From Gavia stellata (lineage: Eukaryota > Chordata > Aves > Gaviiformes > Gaviidae), in NCBI RefSeq assembly GCF_030936135.1, contig NC_082595.1, positions 10,268,430-10,332,429 of the forward strand: a stretch of DNA of 64,000 nucleotides, given 5' to 3'. Positions 23,920-36,933 of the stretch are shown in pieces (position 1 is the stretch's first letter; each line of letters starts with the position of its first letter). The notes under the pieces are model-generated. The model made no database searches. It was given only the letters and a program-made list of their open reading frames with translations, and was not told the origin of the DNA. The position numbers and the translations under genes are program-made.

Positions 23920-23989
23920 TTAGATGCGGAGCTGGTAGCCTACCTCGTTGAGCGTAGCCAGGTCTCCTTTCTTGTCCACCACCGCAGGC
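23920..23989 (-). CDS. VASH2: VASH2 terminal coding exon 7
   Basis: Encodes PAVVDKKGDLATLNEVGYQL then RI and TAA at 23922-23920 (residues 340-362). Human ends DLSTLNEVGYQIRI. The acceptor is GCTCGCAG; its first base completes Ser340. A longer open frame extends upstream through the intron but is not conserved. Confidence 0.96.
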
Positions 23990-26900
23990 CTGCGAGCAAA
24001 GGAGGGAAGAGGGCGCTGCTCACCAGCAATCCCACACTGCTGTGCAGGAGTGGAGACAGCAGTTGTCAAATCAGGAACAGTTTGTGTCAAAATAGGAGTG
24101 ACTAGATCCAAGTTTCTCATCGTAAGCACGATCCTGCTGAAATTGTAACATGAACTAGTGTGACCGAGCTACTCATGTGGGCTGGCTCTGAAGCCAAGCA
24201 CCAGCAAAGAACAAGTCGTCCCATCCTGGGGTCTGTGACCTGAGCCTGGGAGCACCCCTCTCTCTCTGACTTGAGAGAGGGCCTAAATGAGTAGCTAAGA
24301 CTACACATGTCCCGCCCATGATCTACCCGAGAGCAGGACTCCAGCTTTTAGAATAAAGTGGAAACTACTGAGAGCAAACAGGCAAGGCCTCTCACATGGC
24401 CATAGCGTGTTGTCTCTCTGAACCTGCCCTTTCTTCTTGGCTAGGTCTGTGTGAAGGGCTAGAGCCCGCCGAATAGAAAACACAGGATGAACTCCCTTCA
24501 GTCTCCAAGCATTTTACATTCTGATACAGTCCAGCCATTCAATTGAGTAATCACACATACACGTATGTTGTTAGGTCATTTAAGTGTATCAACAACCTGA
24601 AACAAATGATTGAGATGGAGCAGTCAGTCTATCCCTATCTAGCAAGCAATGGAAAAGCTCCTGCAATAAAATTGTCACAATGGAACAAATCTTGGCAATT
24701 TATAGTCTATGGCAGCGTCTAATCTGAAAGCTTATTCCAGGCTCTTAGCTGTTTTCATGCTAAGCCATATGTTTGCTTTTCTGAAGAAAAACTTTGTTTA
24801 AAATACACGTTTCTACTAGAACTAGACTCTACAGCACATCTGCTTCACTGCAAAAACTCCGCTAAAGCCTGAGTAGTACAATATGAAGCTGGTAATGGGT
24901 CCAGTGGTTTCCAATCACTTCGCAGAGCTGGTTTCCAGCTTACTCTTTGCTCACTGGGCGGCAGATGTGACCTGAGAGTTTGCACACACCAGGCTGACAC
25001 TTACTCCCTCGTTGCCAAAGCCGCTCTGGGCAGCCAGCACGGCCATGGGAGAGGCAACATGCAGCAAGCAGGCTGTCGGGCCAGGGAAAACCTTGGCCTG
25101 CCTGTGGCATGCTGCTGGGTGCACACAGCAATCTAAAAGCTGTACCACTGCAGCGCTAGGAGGTGGGGATGTGTAGCTTACATATATACACACATGCCCA
25201 TGTGGCAGAGCCTCAGAAATAATTCTGAATTCTTTGATTCAATGCATGATTTTTTAAATTTTTTAGAAGCAGAGCTGCTAACGCCAGATCTCTGCTAATA
25301 ATTTGCACAGCATTAGAGAGCTGGGGACATTGCTATGGACAACTAATGCTCTTCTGCCTAGTCACACATTGAATGCAACCTGTTTTTTTGCCACTTATCC
25401 AAGCACCTCTATTAATAACCCCATCATCCTCTTTGCAGTACTACCCTGCACCCTGCCTCATGTTTGTCTCAGTTTGTAAGTACTTCACAGAAGTGAAGGT
25501 TTCTGCACTGGTCTCTGTCACTTGCAGGAAGGGATTGCACCTAAAGAAATCACTGTAAAGCAGTTCAGATTTTTCCACTTTATTCCTTCAGAGCAGATGG
25601 GAATTGTCTAGCCAGAAAACAAACTACAAGCTGCATCCCTCAGAGTTTGTGTAGGGGTCAGAGACCAGCAAGAGGTGCACTGTATGAAATTTCCAGTGTC
25701 CATCCTTCCTCTGTCCCTCAAATTTAGGGATCCCCTTCCCTTCCCACCCTTTTTTCCCTCCCTCCTTTTAATTAAAGCCAGAATATGGTTTTAATTAAAG
25801 CACCTGGATGGTTCTACCTTCTCTGATTATCCAAGAGAGATGGGGAGTCACTGCACACCCATGGCGACATGCCCATTTCCACTACATGACAATTCTCTAG
25901 CTTGTAGCTACAAACAGACTGTCCTCCATAAGGTTCACCCTCCATTCAGGGTTTTAGGAAAAGGCAAGGATTTGTCCCTATTCTCCTTGGCTGGCAAATG
26001 ACCTGACATCAAACATTCCCTCCGAAGTGAGGGACCTCTGGGCCCATCAGATGGCACCTTGTGTCCGAAGTGCCGCGATGAGCATGTGAATAAGCTGCTG
26101 GGTACACAATATTCATGAGTTGTCTGCATTAGATGTGCCTGATTTTACACATCCTAATATAATATAATCCTAATATAATCCTGCCCCCTTGCACATCCTA
26201 GTGTAATGGACTAACAGAGTTTTCCTTTCAACAGCTAAATTAGGCCAGAAGCACACAAGGCCAGTGTTGTTATGACACTCACAAAGCATGCACGTGTTAA
26301 GCCTCAATTTGAAATTAAAAGGAAAAAGATCTGGTGAACTGACATTTAGAATCAGAGATTGCTTCAGGCTGCTGCATGATGCTCCCTTCCAAACTCAACT
26401 CTCCCAAACCCCTCCAGCTCCAAGTGCTTCTACTGAGGATGAAGCACTGCCTTGCCTGTTCCAGCACAGTGGCTTGCAATTTACTGCATCCTTCTGCTTT
26501 GGGACTTCAGAGGGTGGACAAGTGGACACAGTAAAGCTTCAGACCTACCAGACAGATTCACACCACCCTATATCCTCTTTAGGCATCCTGCCTCCTGGCC
26601 ACCCTTAGCTGGATCACATCTGCTGTGGGCTAAGAGCACATGGATTGTTACATAGCTCAGTTAATGAGCTGCAATTTGACTACGCGCCAGTGTCCTAGAC
26701 AGGCATGTACTGCTTATTGCGTTGCCACCCGTGTCCTGCAATGTACCCTATCTGCCTTGTAGCTGTATTTCCAGGCTAATATGCTATCGTGGGCTTGCTA
26801 GCGGCCACCGCTGGCATTTACCTAACGAACTAGTAAGAAACCAGGATGAGAAGTTAAAGGGTTGAGGCTGTAAAATCCACGTCTGTCCTTAAGCACCGCT

Positions 26901-29426
26901 TCAGCCTTTGTCTTTCAGAAACAATCCAAAGACATTCCAGTTCATGTATTTTTCACTGGGAGATTTCTCCCAGCAGGCCCGTATAATTTTATTGTTGACA
27001 AAAACCAGGCTGTAATAACAGCTTGTCATCGGCAGGTGAAGCCTCTCAAATGAATGTGTTATTCAGCCCCTGCCAGCTCACGCTAGAGCAAAACACTTCT
27101 CTTCCCCTCCCCTGCAAGCTCTAAAAAGCTGTAATTACAGCATGTGAGTAAGAGATCTACAAAGAAAGAAAACACAGTGTTGATAAGCATGGCCATTCTT
27201 TAGCTAGGATTTCAGCCTAAAGCCTAGCAAGCCTGAAAGTCTTTCCTCTTCTGTGCATAACACAATGGCCTCTCACTGCAACTAGGTTCTCAGAGATACA
27301 TCAACATGCAGAAGAGAATACCCAATCTCCCCTCTTGTATTTCTCGCCCCCTGTCAACTGCTGTACGTGCTGGTATGTGTCATGCAGCTCATCCCTGATG
27401 AGGGGCTGCCATTCGCCCTTCAGATCTCGGAGACATCCTGTTGCAGACACCAGCAGATCTCAATTTTTGAAATGAAAGGGGTTTATCGCCAGAAGGGAAC
27501 TCCCTACAGCAGCGCACTCCTCTGCAGCATCACTCCCACTGGGGCAAAAGGCACAGTCACCAGTGCCACTGCACAGAAGCATCATTTTAACATCAGGAAC
27601 GCAGTTCTTCCCCCTGGCATCACTTTTCTAACAAAGAGCAGCCTCTTGGGTCTGCTCAAAGGCCCTGGACCTGCCAAAAGCTCCTTCACTCCCCTTTTCC
27701 TTCCAAGCGTACCGGCTAGGCTTGCGAGGGGACTGTGCAGGACCCACAGGGCTGTCACGCAGCCACAACACACGTGCTGCAAGAGCTCCCACCCACTCTG
27801 AGAGCCTTCAGCACCTTCTGCCAGAGCAGAGATGAAGGTCTCGTGTGGAGACTGCTCTTGATCTCCTGCTCCCCACATCATGCTATAGCTGGGTCCTGGA
27901 TCTTGTATCATGGTGACCCAGGGTTTATTTTAGAATAACATATAATTCACTCTAGATACAGAGAAACACAGGGGAACCACCAAGCACGTAACAGGTGCTG
28001 AAGCCACTGCAAGGCCACCAGTACTTCACTTGTCTTTCTGTCCTGGAAAAGCAAAGCTGACAAGATGGAACCATCCACTGCAGAACAGCCATGTGCCCAG
28101 CAGGTCTCTCAGGAAACAGCCCAACTGGCGAGTCTCCAAGTCCAGTGAGACTCACTTGTCTCTCCAGACATACGTGATCCACTCCAGCAACTGCAGAAGC
28201 ACTACCAGAAACCCAAAGATGAAACCATCCCTCAAAGCGAATCTAGGAGGTGAAGAAGCCTGGAGCAGCAGAGTCCATTACAATTATAATTACCCATGCA
28301 CTAAACCAGGAGCTCTCAGTGATGAAGCCCAAAGTACAGCAGCATGGACTGAGTGTGAATTCACATGTAAAAATAAAAGCCTGCTGTGAAATCACCTGCT
28401 GCTAAAGTATCTTGGAGTTATCTTTAGAAGGCTAGTCTAATGTCTTTGTTAGCTGCTTTAAAATAATTAAATAACTGCTGAGACAGTAGTCTGGGAGCCT
28501 ATTTAAAAAGCGGTGATCATAAATATGTGACTAATCTGGGTTATGTATAGGCTTTCACAGTTGTCAGCTTCCTGGCATGAAGCAGTACAGCTAAAACTCA
28601 ACTCTTCCACATCTAAGGTATGGGAGTCTGAATTGCCAGGGGCTGTAAAAGGCCTGTGATCTGGAAGATCAGTTTTATCCATTTAGAGGTATCGCATGCA
28701 GTTAGTCCATCCTTCCCTCCCCCCCCCCCCCCCCCCCCAGTTAAAGAAAAACTATTAGCTACGACACATGAGGGAAGTGGTCTGGGTTTTTTTAAGCCGA
28801 TTAAAATCAAAGAATAAAATGCAAGTGATGTTTCCACTTCAGCAAGAAGAGAGGTGGTTTACTTTTTCAGCATCCCTATAAGTCAGACAGTCCTCAGCGA
28901 AAACCACTCCATCAGAACAGCTCAATACAAAGGCTCATCACAGAGAATCCAATTTCTGTCTGAGTGACCATGACAGCAGGGCACCCCACCACCACCAGCA
29001 GATACATCCTCCTGCTTTTAATACCCATGTCTGAACACCCTTAAGTGTGATCAAACTACTTTCCCTCCTGTACAGGTCCCCTGCACCCCGAGCTAGGTTC
29101 TTTGTTTCCCCAGGAAGTGGACTGTATAAAGACTGAAAAAATAAAAGGGGAAACCCACACTTTCACAGTCATCCAACACCAAGATGAACCAAGCAAAGGC
29201 CATCGAGGCCTCCAAGGACACCACATGGAGGGGCCATCGGGCAGGAGTAAGCACAGCAACACAAGGACATCAGCAGTAGCAGCAGCTTCTGGAGCCTCTC
29301 GGGCAACCAAGATACTTGGTGCAGTCTTCCTATATATGCTAGTGTGCATGTAAGTTTTATCCAGCAAAATAATACGTCATCACCCTCAACTTCTGACCCA
29401 CCAGTGATGGCAGCAGGAATACTCAC
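23990..29426 (-). other. VASH2: VASH2 intron 6
   Basis: Non-coding. It contains two identical 13-mers TTTTAATTAAAGC (25766-25778 and 25789-25801), a perfect hairpin at 26956-26973, the palindrome CTGTAATTACAG at 27129-27140 and a C20 run at 28719-28738. Part of it may be conserved regulatory DNA, which I cannot test. The open frames here lack protein character. Confidence 0.75.
28719..28738 (+). repeat. C20 homopolymer
   Basis: Twenty consecutive C bases on the + strand, hence G20 in the VASH2 pre-mRNA. Its length is prone to polymorphism and sequencing error. Confidence 0.95.
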
Positions 29427-29542
29427 GATTTGTCTCTTCTGCACACCCGTCTCTGAGGGCTGGCTTGCCTTCGGCGAGGGGACAACGACTTACCCCGTGA
29501 TCTCTCTTTCATTGGAGAATGAGCACTGGAGGGTTTCAGAAT
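29427..29542 (-). CDS. VASH2: VASH2 coding exon 6 (Arg/Ser-rich tail)
   Basis: Encodes ILKPSSAHSPMKERSRGKSL and SPRRRQASPQRRVCRRDK (residues 302-339). The RSRGKSLSPRRRQASP core is identical to human; the end (CRRDK versus GRREK) is slightly changed. This basic, disordered tail contributes to microtubule association in the family. The acceptor is TCTCTCGCAG and the donor is ATC/GTGAGT. Confidence 0.95.
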
Positions 29543-31432
29543 CTGCGAGAGATGGGGGAGGGGAGGAAAAGGCGTTCAATAAAGGCAATGATTCACTGAA
29601 AATAAAAAATAAAAATAAAGGGCCTCATACAGTAGCGGGGATGGCACACAAAGAGCCTTCAGTCCCTTGGGGCTCATTAAAACCCTGTCCAGGTTAAGAG
29701 GAACCCAAAGCTGTTATCATGTGATAGCTGTTCAGGGGGCCCCTGCAAAAATTAGTTGGTGTCACCAATTCAGTTGCCAGCTAAATACTGAAAAAAAGGT
29801 CTCATCCACAGCTTTCTTCAGAGCTGGCAACAGCAAGGCATAAGAAAAACAGCTCTGAGCCTCAGCTGAAGGAAACTCATGCAGTCAAATCGCCCTCTCC
29901 AGCTTTCCTCTCTGCAAACAGAGGCGATCGCCTCCCAGGCTGGCAGTTGAACTCTCCGCAACAGTGGGACTTTTCAGTAGGTCTCCTGTCCATTCGCACA
30001 CTTGCCCGCATCCCCCAGGCCCTCCAACCTCAGAAGTCCATCAGCATGACGCTCACACTCCAGGCAATTTTTAAGACCACATCCTCCAAAGTTAGCCCCC
30101 GGGAGCCCTCTGAATCAAGTGGCTCAAGTTCTGAATTAACTCAAGGGAAGAGTGAGATGCAGGGCCTTCAGCCTTCAAGGGTTCAGGGCTGTGGTCCTGG
30201 CCTTGAGGCACTTACAAGGACTGGACCCAATGTCACAGCTCAGCACACACACAGAGCTGGTCCCTCTATCAAAAGCGAGTTACATAAGTCATCCACCCAT
30301 ACGGACTTCTTCAACTAGAGCCTGCTTCAGCTGTTTGCTCTCTAGATGGTATTAAAAGTGCATGAATAGAGAAGACAGGAAAAAAGCTTCATTACATCTG
30401 TAATCAAGCACATGTGCTTAAGGTGACAGTATGGTACAATTTGGCCCTCAAAACTCCTTGGCAGGTCAGGAGAGGTGGCAGCAGGACACAGGGGCTATGG
30501 TGCCACTGGTGACACTCACCTCAAGGTCAGGGCGAGGGGGCAGGTGCCTCAGCCAAAAAGGCACGCGGCTGCTACGTAGGAGCCATTCCTCAGCAGGGCA
30601 GGGGACAGGAACCCAGAATAACTTGGACGCGATGCCGCATGCCTCTGCACAAGAGCCAGCCCCATACTTAGCAACACACCTGCTCTGCCTCTGCTGCCAG
30701 CAGCAGGCTGGAAAGGCACTGAATCCCCTTCCACCATGACCACAACCAGCTCCCTGCCCACACCAGCCCCAGAGACACAGTCAGGGACACCCCTTATCCC
30801 CAAGGGCAGCCTGCCCTGTCTCCCTGTTGTTTCCCTCCAGGCTCTTCAGTCCAACCAGCTAGCGGGGAAGCCCCAGCCTGTCAGGGATGTGCTTTCCTCA
30901 CCCTTCCCATGTAACCTACTTCGTGATTTAGCCGAGGGGGGTAGGCATCAGGTGGCACAGGGCAAGCCCACTGGCACGCCCTGCAAGGAGAAGCAATCAC
31001 TGACACGGCTGTCCCATAGCATGCCTTGCAGCTCAGGCGCAAAGAGCAGAGATCCCTACCTGCGACCAGGCCACCCACCCCACCAGCTCCAGCCCCAGGC
31101 ACACTGGTTCTTCCCAGACACCTTCTTCCAGAGTCGGTGAGAAAAGCAAACTAGGCAATAGCTCCTTGATGGCCAGGGATGAGTATGGGTTCAAAACTGT
31201 TTCCCAGGCTGAAGGGGAGCTCTTTGAACTGAAAAACAGCTATAAGGGCTTGAAAACACACCACACCCTGAGGGAGAACCACTGAGACAGATGGAAGCAC
31301 ACCCCCAGCCCACCTGATACCACCTTAATCTCAGGCTAGAGTCAAGTCTGCTGACATGGAGCAAGACCAACCTCTGCATGATAGGACAGGCGCACCCACC
31401 TCCGAGTCCACTGCCCGGGCATGCGGACCTAC
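29543..31432 (-). other. VASH2: VASH2 intron 5
   Basis: Fairly GC-rich, non-coding. Several open frames occur on both strands, but none is protein-like or flanked by usable splice sites in phase. Confidence 0.75.
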
Positions 31433-31814
31433 CTTCATCCTCATATCCCTGGCAAACTTCTCCAGCTCCTTCCTGACTTCTGTGCGCATCATTTTGGATA
31501 CATTGAGGACCAGCTGTTTCCACTCAATAGGCTGAAAGCTGTGTGGCTCGTGCGGGATGTATAATCCAATTTTTACTTTTTTGACTGAATGCAAGTACTT
31601 TTTATAGGAGTCTTCAAATTCAAAGATGAGGTCGCTCAGAGTCCGGTAAGTTAGAGGTTTGTCCATCAGATCTGATCGTCTGCTCATGCCCAGTGAGCCA
31701 TACCGGCCGTTGCAGTAAATCCCAAGCACCACATGATGAAAATAGTTCCCTGAGAAGTGGGTTTTAAAGCTGATGGGGAATCGTTCCACAGAGGGCTGCC
31801 CGTTTGTTAAGTAT
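31433..31814 (-). CDS. VASH2: VASH2 coding exon 5 (His and Ser of the triad)
   Basis: The largest coding exon (382 nt, residues 174-301), beginning YLTNGQPSVERFPISFKTHF and ending ELEKFARDMRMK. It carries His201 and Ser218. It is almost colinear with human VASH2, including the HEPHSFQPIEWKQLVLNVSK block. The acceptor is TTCACACCAG and the donor is AAG/GTAGGT. Confidence 0.97.
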
Positions 31815-32371
31815 CTGGTGTGAACTGCATCAAGGCAACAACAGCACTAGGAAGGAAGCACGCACAATTACACCTGGAAGACATCTTCAGCAGGTTTTTT
31901 TAACTGCCAGGACAAGTGCTTTCTTGCAAACACAAATTTATTCTCACTGTGCCCCAGAAAGAGTCAATGCTACCAAAGCCCATTTCACTGCTTGGAGAAT
32001 AAGATGCAATGGTTCAGGCAGTGAAGGGCCCGATTCTTAACCATGCTTGGGGGGAAGGAAAAAAACCACAACTGTTTTGGGGTCAGCATGCCAGAAGAGA
32101 GACGACCCTCCTCAGATCTGTGGGAACTCCCCCATTCGATGCCAATATCAAACTCCCATACACCCAAAAGGGAACAGTGTTTCCCTCCGTTTCATGCTGG
32201 AGCTTGGCATGACTCAGGTAATTGATCCTCATTTTCCAACATCTTCAAACAGTAAAAAAAAAAAAATCTGAATTTATTGCTCTCCAGGGTGACAGTCTGC
32301 CTTTCCATCTGTAAACCAGCCCTCAGCATGGCCACTCCTCATACAAGAATGTTTTTGCATGTTAACTTTGT

Positions 32372-32942
32372 AATGCAGGAGTAGGGAAGTGATTGTACCT
32401 TTCTACTTGGCATGGGTGAGGCCGCACCTCGAATACTGTGTTCAGTTTTGGGCCCCTCACTACAAGAAGGACACTGAGGTGCTGGAGCGTGTCCAGAGAA
32501 GGGCGACAAAGCTGGTGAGGGGTCTGGAGCACAGGTCTGATGAGGAACAGCTGAGAGAACTGGGGTTGTTCAGTCTGGAGAAGAGGAGGCTGAGGGGAGA
32601 CCTCATCGCTCTCTACAACTACCTGAAAGGAGGTTGCAGAGAGGTGGGTGTTGGTCTCTTCTCCCAAGCGACAAGTGATAGGACAAGAGAAAATGGCCTC
32701 AAGTTGCGCCAGGGGAGGTTTAGGCTGGGTATGAGGAAGAATTTCTTCACTGAAAGGGTTGTCAGGCTTTGGAACAGGCTGCCCAGGGAGGTGGTGGAGT
32801 CACCATCCCCGGAGGTATTTCAAAGAAATGTGGATGTGGTGCTTAGGGACATGACTTAGTGGTGCACTTGGCAGTGCTAGGTTAACGGTTGGATCATCAC
32901 CTTAAAAGTCTTTTCCAACCTAAATGATCCTATGACTCTATG
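32372..32942 (+). mobile_element. CR1 LINE, 5'-truncated 3' end
   Basis: The + strand carries an uninterrupted frame (about 32389-32859) typical of the end of CR1 ORF2: [57 protein letters not shown], then a stop. The characteristic CR1 3' tail follows (TCTTTTCCAACCTAAATGAT, then ATCCTATGACTCTATGA-type octamers). The element lacks everything upstream, which is the usual 5' truncation, so it cannot move by itself. It lies antisense to VASH2 in intron 4. The left boundary is approximate. Confidence 0.95.
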
Positions 32943-33383
32943 AACTCATTGCTGAGACAAACAAAGTAAAGCTCCCAGGCGGATAATTAATTAGATAAGC
33001 ACAGAGGCATGGTCAGGAACAAACGCTTTGAAAAAGCAAAAGAGGTCCCCTGAATCACTGGCTAACCATTTCAAATGCACCACATGCAGAGGCTGGGGCC
33101 AAGCTCCGTAATAGTGTAGTAGTGATCTCAGAGGGGAACTATGTGCGGGTCCCAGGTCACCTCCTCGGGAGGCTGCTGGCCTGTGCCAGCGGCAGGAGAG
33201 AGGTTTGCATCAGTGCCTACGTTGCACGCGGCTCCCTGCTGCTAATCCCCAGACAGCTGAAACCCACCCTGGCTCCATGTGCTGACACCCAGCCCCTGGG
33301 ACAGCAGGCACCCTTCCCCTCTGCAGCTGAGACCCCCACCCACACCTGGGGAATGGAGGAGGGATGATTTGCTGCAGCAAGAC

Positions 33384-33511
33384 ACTCCAGCCAGAGGTTA
33401 CTCCAGCCAGAGGTTACTCCAGCCAGAGGTTACTCCAGCCAGAGGTTACTCCAGCCAGAGGTTACTCCAGCCAGAGGTTACTCCAGCCAGAGGTTACTCC
33501 AGCCAGAGGCA
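33384..33511 (+). repeat. Minisatellite, 16-bp unit, 8 copies
   Basis: Eight tandem copies of ACTCCAGCCAGAGGTT; seven are identical and the last ends GGCA. Because 16 is not a multiple of three, the array gives an artificial 48-base protein repeat in each frame. It lies in VASH2 intron 4, about 0.45 kb beyond the CR1 copy. Confidence 0.97.
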
Positions 33512-36500
33512 CTTGCTGTAACCCCGGAGCCATCCCCAGAGGCAGACACGGTCAAGGTGGTCAGTCAGGGTGGTGCCACTACAAAATACACCAGCCCAAG
33601 GGGCAGTACTGCCAGGATAGCGTCAGAGCAGCCTGAAGAACGGAGCAGTGGGGTTGGTCCCTGCTAGAGCTGCAGGGACTGGCTCAGACCAGGGTCCTGC
33701 TCTGGGGATCTCCAGCATCCCCTCCTCCCCCCACCCCGTGCACAAAAAGGAGGTCTTTAACAGCAGTGAAACAAGAGCTACTGCACAGCTGAGATGCCCT
33801 GGGATGTTACTGCAGCCAGGCTTCCTCCCCTGTCTGCATAGCACAGCTGTCCAACAGCTGCTGGGAAACTGAGACCACAAAAAGCCTTAGTACCAATACT
33901 GTAAAACACAATTTGGGTTCGGTTCTGGTTCTGCCCAGCCTGACACCCCACCTCACCACCAGCATAACTCCCCAGGATGCTGACCCCCGTCCACACCCTG
34001 CATTTCACCTCTTCTCTGTACAGAGGTGCAGGAAAAGCATCCAGCGGCTCTCATCTGTCTCTAAAGCATTTTCTGAAGGGAGTATTTCGTCCACCTGATG
34101 CTTCTTGAATTTCACATACTCAAACTTTTGCCTTCCAGGTGAACACAGAACACACTAGTAAGAGATTAATGAACTGCCCAGAATCTGAGGTCAAGAGCAA
34201 GGAGCAAAATCTCTGTAAAAAAAAAAAAATGCAAGAAAAACACATTGGCAAAAATCTTGGAGAACAGCCACAGGGAAGCTTTTCGGTTCAATGTCAAACA
34301 CATTTAATTGTGTTCAGTACTAGATGTCATCAGCTTTAGCAGTCTGGAGAAAATGTATTAGAGAGTATAGGAATGGACAACACTATGGGCCCAGCTCCTG
34401 GTCCACTTCAGTATCTGCACGACAGTAAATCTGGAGAAGCGTGCAAAGCAGAGTACAGACCTTCCTACCACGAATACAACCCCTCACCCAGCCAAGACTA
34501 CATGCGCCCACCTCTGCCTGTCTGCTCCCCCACCTACATCAAACATAAGCACCCTGCAGTAATTGTCAAAGCTCACCCCAATATCAACTACACCGATGTG
34601 GAACAGAAATAGCTCTATTGCCTTCAGTGGCCTCGCTGGATCGCTGATGCATTAGGACTAGCTTCTCCAAGAAAAACCCCACACCATCAGTAGAATTAAA
34701 GATTATAAATACACTGCAAGGTCAGAATGGGGCCCAGCACCATTATATTAACCGGAAAACTTAGCCCACAGTCACCTCATTTAAAAGGTCACCTTGCTCC
34801 AGGCCTTAAAAGGAGCATCCTGTCTACATCAAAGTCACGTTACAATAATTTGTATCCTACAGCCAGATTCTTGCAGAAGCCTATTGTATTTATCATTCTG
34901 TGTAACTGAAAAAGCAGTATCTTTTATTAACACCTATGAAGCTTTCAAACATCACCACTATTTTTTCCCCCTCATTATGAAAGGGTTTTCTCTCTGCTCC
35001 CCGAGTGCCTTTCTATTAAGTCCACACAAAGCTTTGGTGGCCACCTGCCACACATACACACTTCTGCCACGAGGTCTCGGAGAAGTTGCAATTTAATCTC
35101 ATTAAATACTAGGTAGGAGTAAAAGAATCTTTTGAGGATGGAAATTACCCATCATCAAATAACCCAGCAACAACCACTGCGGAAATTAACCTTTAGGTAC
35201 AGGTTGCTTCTGCTGAGTGACTAGTTAATGAGAGTCCCCACCCGAGATGAAATACACAGCAAACGGGCTGGAAAGGCACATCAGATCTTCCCCTCCGTCC
35301 ATGCATCATTATTATTTCTTTTCCTTTCTGCTCTGCCCAAGGAGAGCTGTATTGTGGCAAACAAAAGGCAATGACACAGCAATGCCGCAGCTGTAATCAC
35401 ACTTTTGAGCTGGGACTGTAACTGCAGGATAGAGAGTCAGGGAGTAAATTATGTGCCACAATACAGAAGCAGCGCAGAGCAGGAGAGGGCAAATGCATCT
35501 GTAATGAAAGCTCGGTGGCCTCCCGATCCCAGATCTTCGTGTAAATCAAAGCAGCAGAAAAACAGCACTGAGGGATGCTCATCTCCCTGGAGATCACACA
35601 AGGGGGACACTAATCTTCTGGCTGGCCACCTCTTGCCCCAGTATCCCTCCTCTTCCCCCGCACCCAGGAAATGCACAAGGACAATACCTGAAGCTCCACC
35701 AGGGTCTCACAGGAATGGGTTGGTACAGCATGTCCCCATCCCTCGGAGATTCCCAAACCCTGCCCACCCTGACTCTCAGCTCTTCTGCAGCCTCATAGTA
35801 GTCCTTCAACCTCAATTTCTTCCACCCCGCAGAGACACTAATGCCTGCCAGCCAGGGCTTCGTGTATTAATCAACTGATGAATTCTGCTCTCGTACCCCA
35901 GAAGGCTGATTTTGAAAGAGGTCAAAGTAGTGAGAGAAGAATTGGGCCTAACACATACACCACGCTTTGGAGGTGACAGGCCGTTGGGGTAAACCAGTAT
36001 GGCTCTATTAACAAGTAGGCTTGCTTGACCACACCAATACTGCTAGCAGCCTGTAGAAAGGGCCACAGGTTGTTGCGCTTCCCATAGTCCCATCGCCTTC
36101 ACCACCCAGGCTCACGCACAACCTAGCTTGGATACTGGGGAGACATTCAGGTCCCAGACTCAAATACAAGCAAGATTTGGGACACAAACCTGTACCCTGG
36201 CCACCACCTGGACCTTCCTGGGCAGTGGGGCAAACGAGGAGTAGCAACCTTCGTCAGTTGAAAAGAAAAGGGGAGAATTAGTTAAGGTGTTAGCTGAGTC
36301 AATCCCTTAGTCTTAAAACTCGGGAGCAGAAAGCATCTGGATGGGTTTTCTTTCTATCTGCACACTCACACAATGACTCAAACAATTCCCTTCTGTGGTT
36401 TGTTTGGGTTTGTTCCACCTCCTGATGAACTCTAATAACAAAAAAGTCTCACAAAGAAGTCCCAGCATCTTCCTTCCCAGTACAGACCCTTCCCTACACA

Positions 36501-36887
36501 GCTGCCCCCACTGCAGAGCACAGAGCTGCTCCCAGCCCGAAGTGAGACTCGAAGCCCTTTGCCTTGTTTATTTACCAGCTGCAACTTTTAGAAACAATGT
36601 TCTCCCTTGCCTTTTTTTTAATTATTATGAATAATCGGTGCAGGATATTTCCACGTGTCAGCACTGTGGCTCTGGTCTTCAAATATTTCTGGAAATAGGT
36701 CTTAGCAGCTGATACACCTGCCGGACAGTTAGGTGAGCTCGGATTACTTGCTGCCAGCAGTTTTCCCACCACTGCTAGGAACTGCAGCCAGCTGAACAGG
36801 AGGTGGGAGGACACACTGCAAGGCCCTGCAGAGCCCATAGCAGTTTGAAACAAACCCAGACATTCTCAGGTTTCAGAGGCAAGTGCC

Positions 36888-36933
36888 AGCATCAATTGTT
36901 TGACCAGACCAGCATCAATTGTTTGACCAGACC
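36888..36933 (+). repeat. 23-bp tandem duplication
   Basis: Two perfect adjacent copies of a 23-base unit starting AGCATCAATTGTTTGACC. It looks like a recent simple duplication. Confidence 0.95.

Noticed and set aside
33384-33511. Possible CRISPR-like array
   Set aside because: The units are directly adjacent with no spacers and lie inside a vertebrate intron; it is a minisatellite.
33279-33636. Open frames with a repeated peptide
   Set aside because: They are translations of the 16-bp minisatellite in different frames, not a repeat protein.
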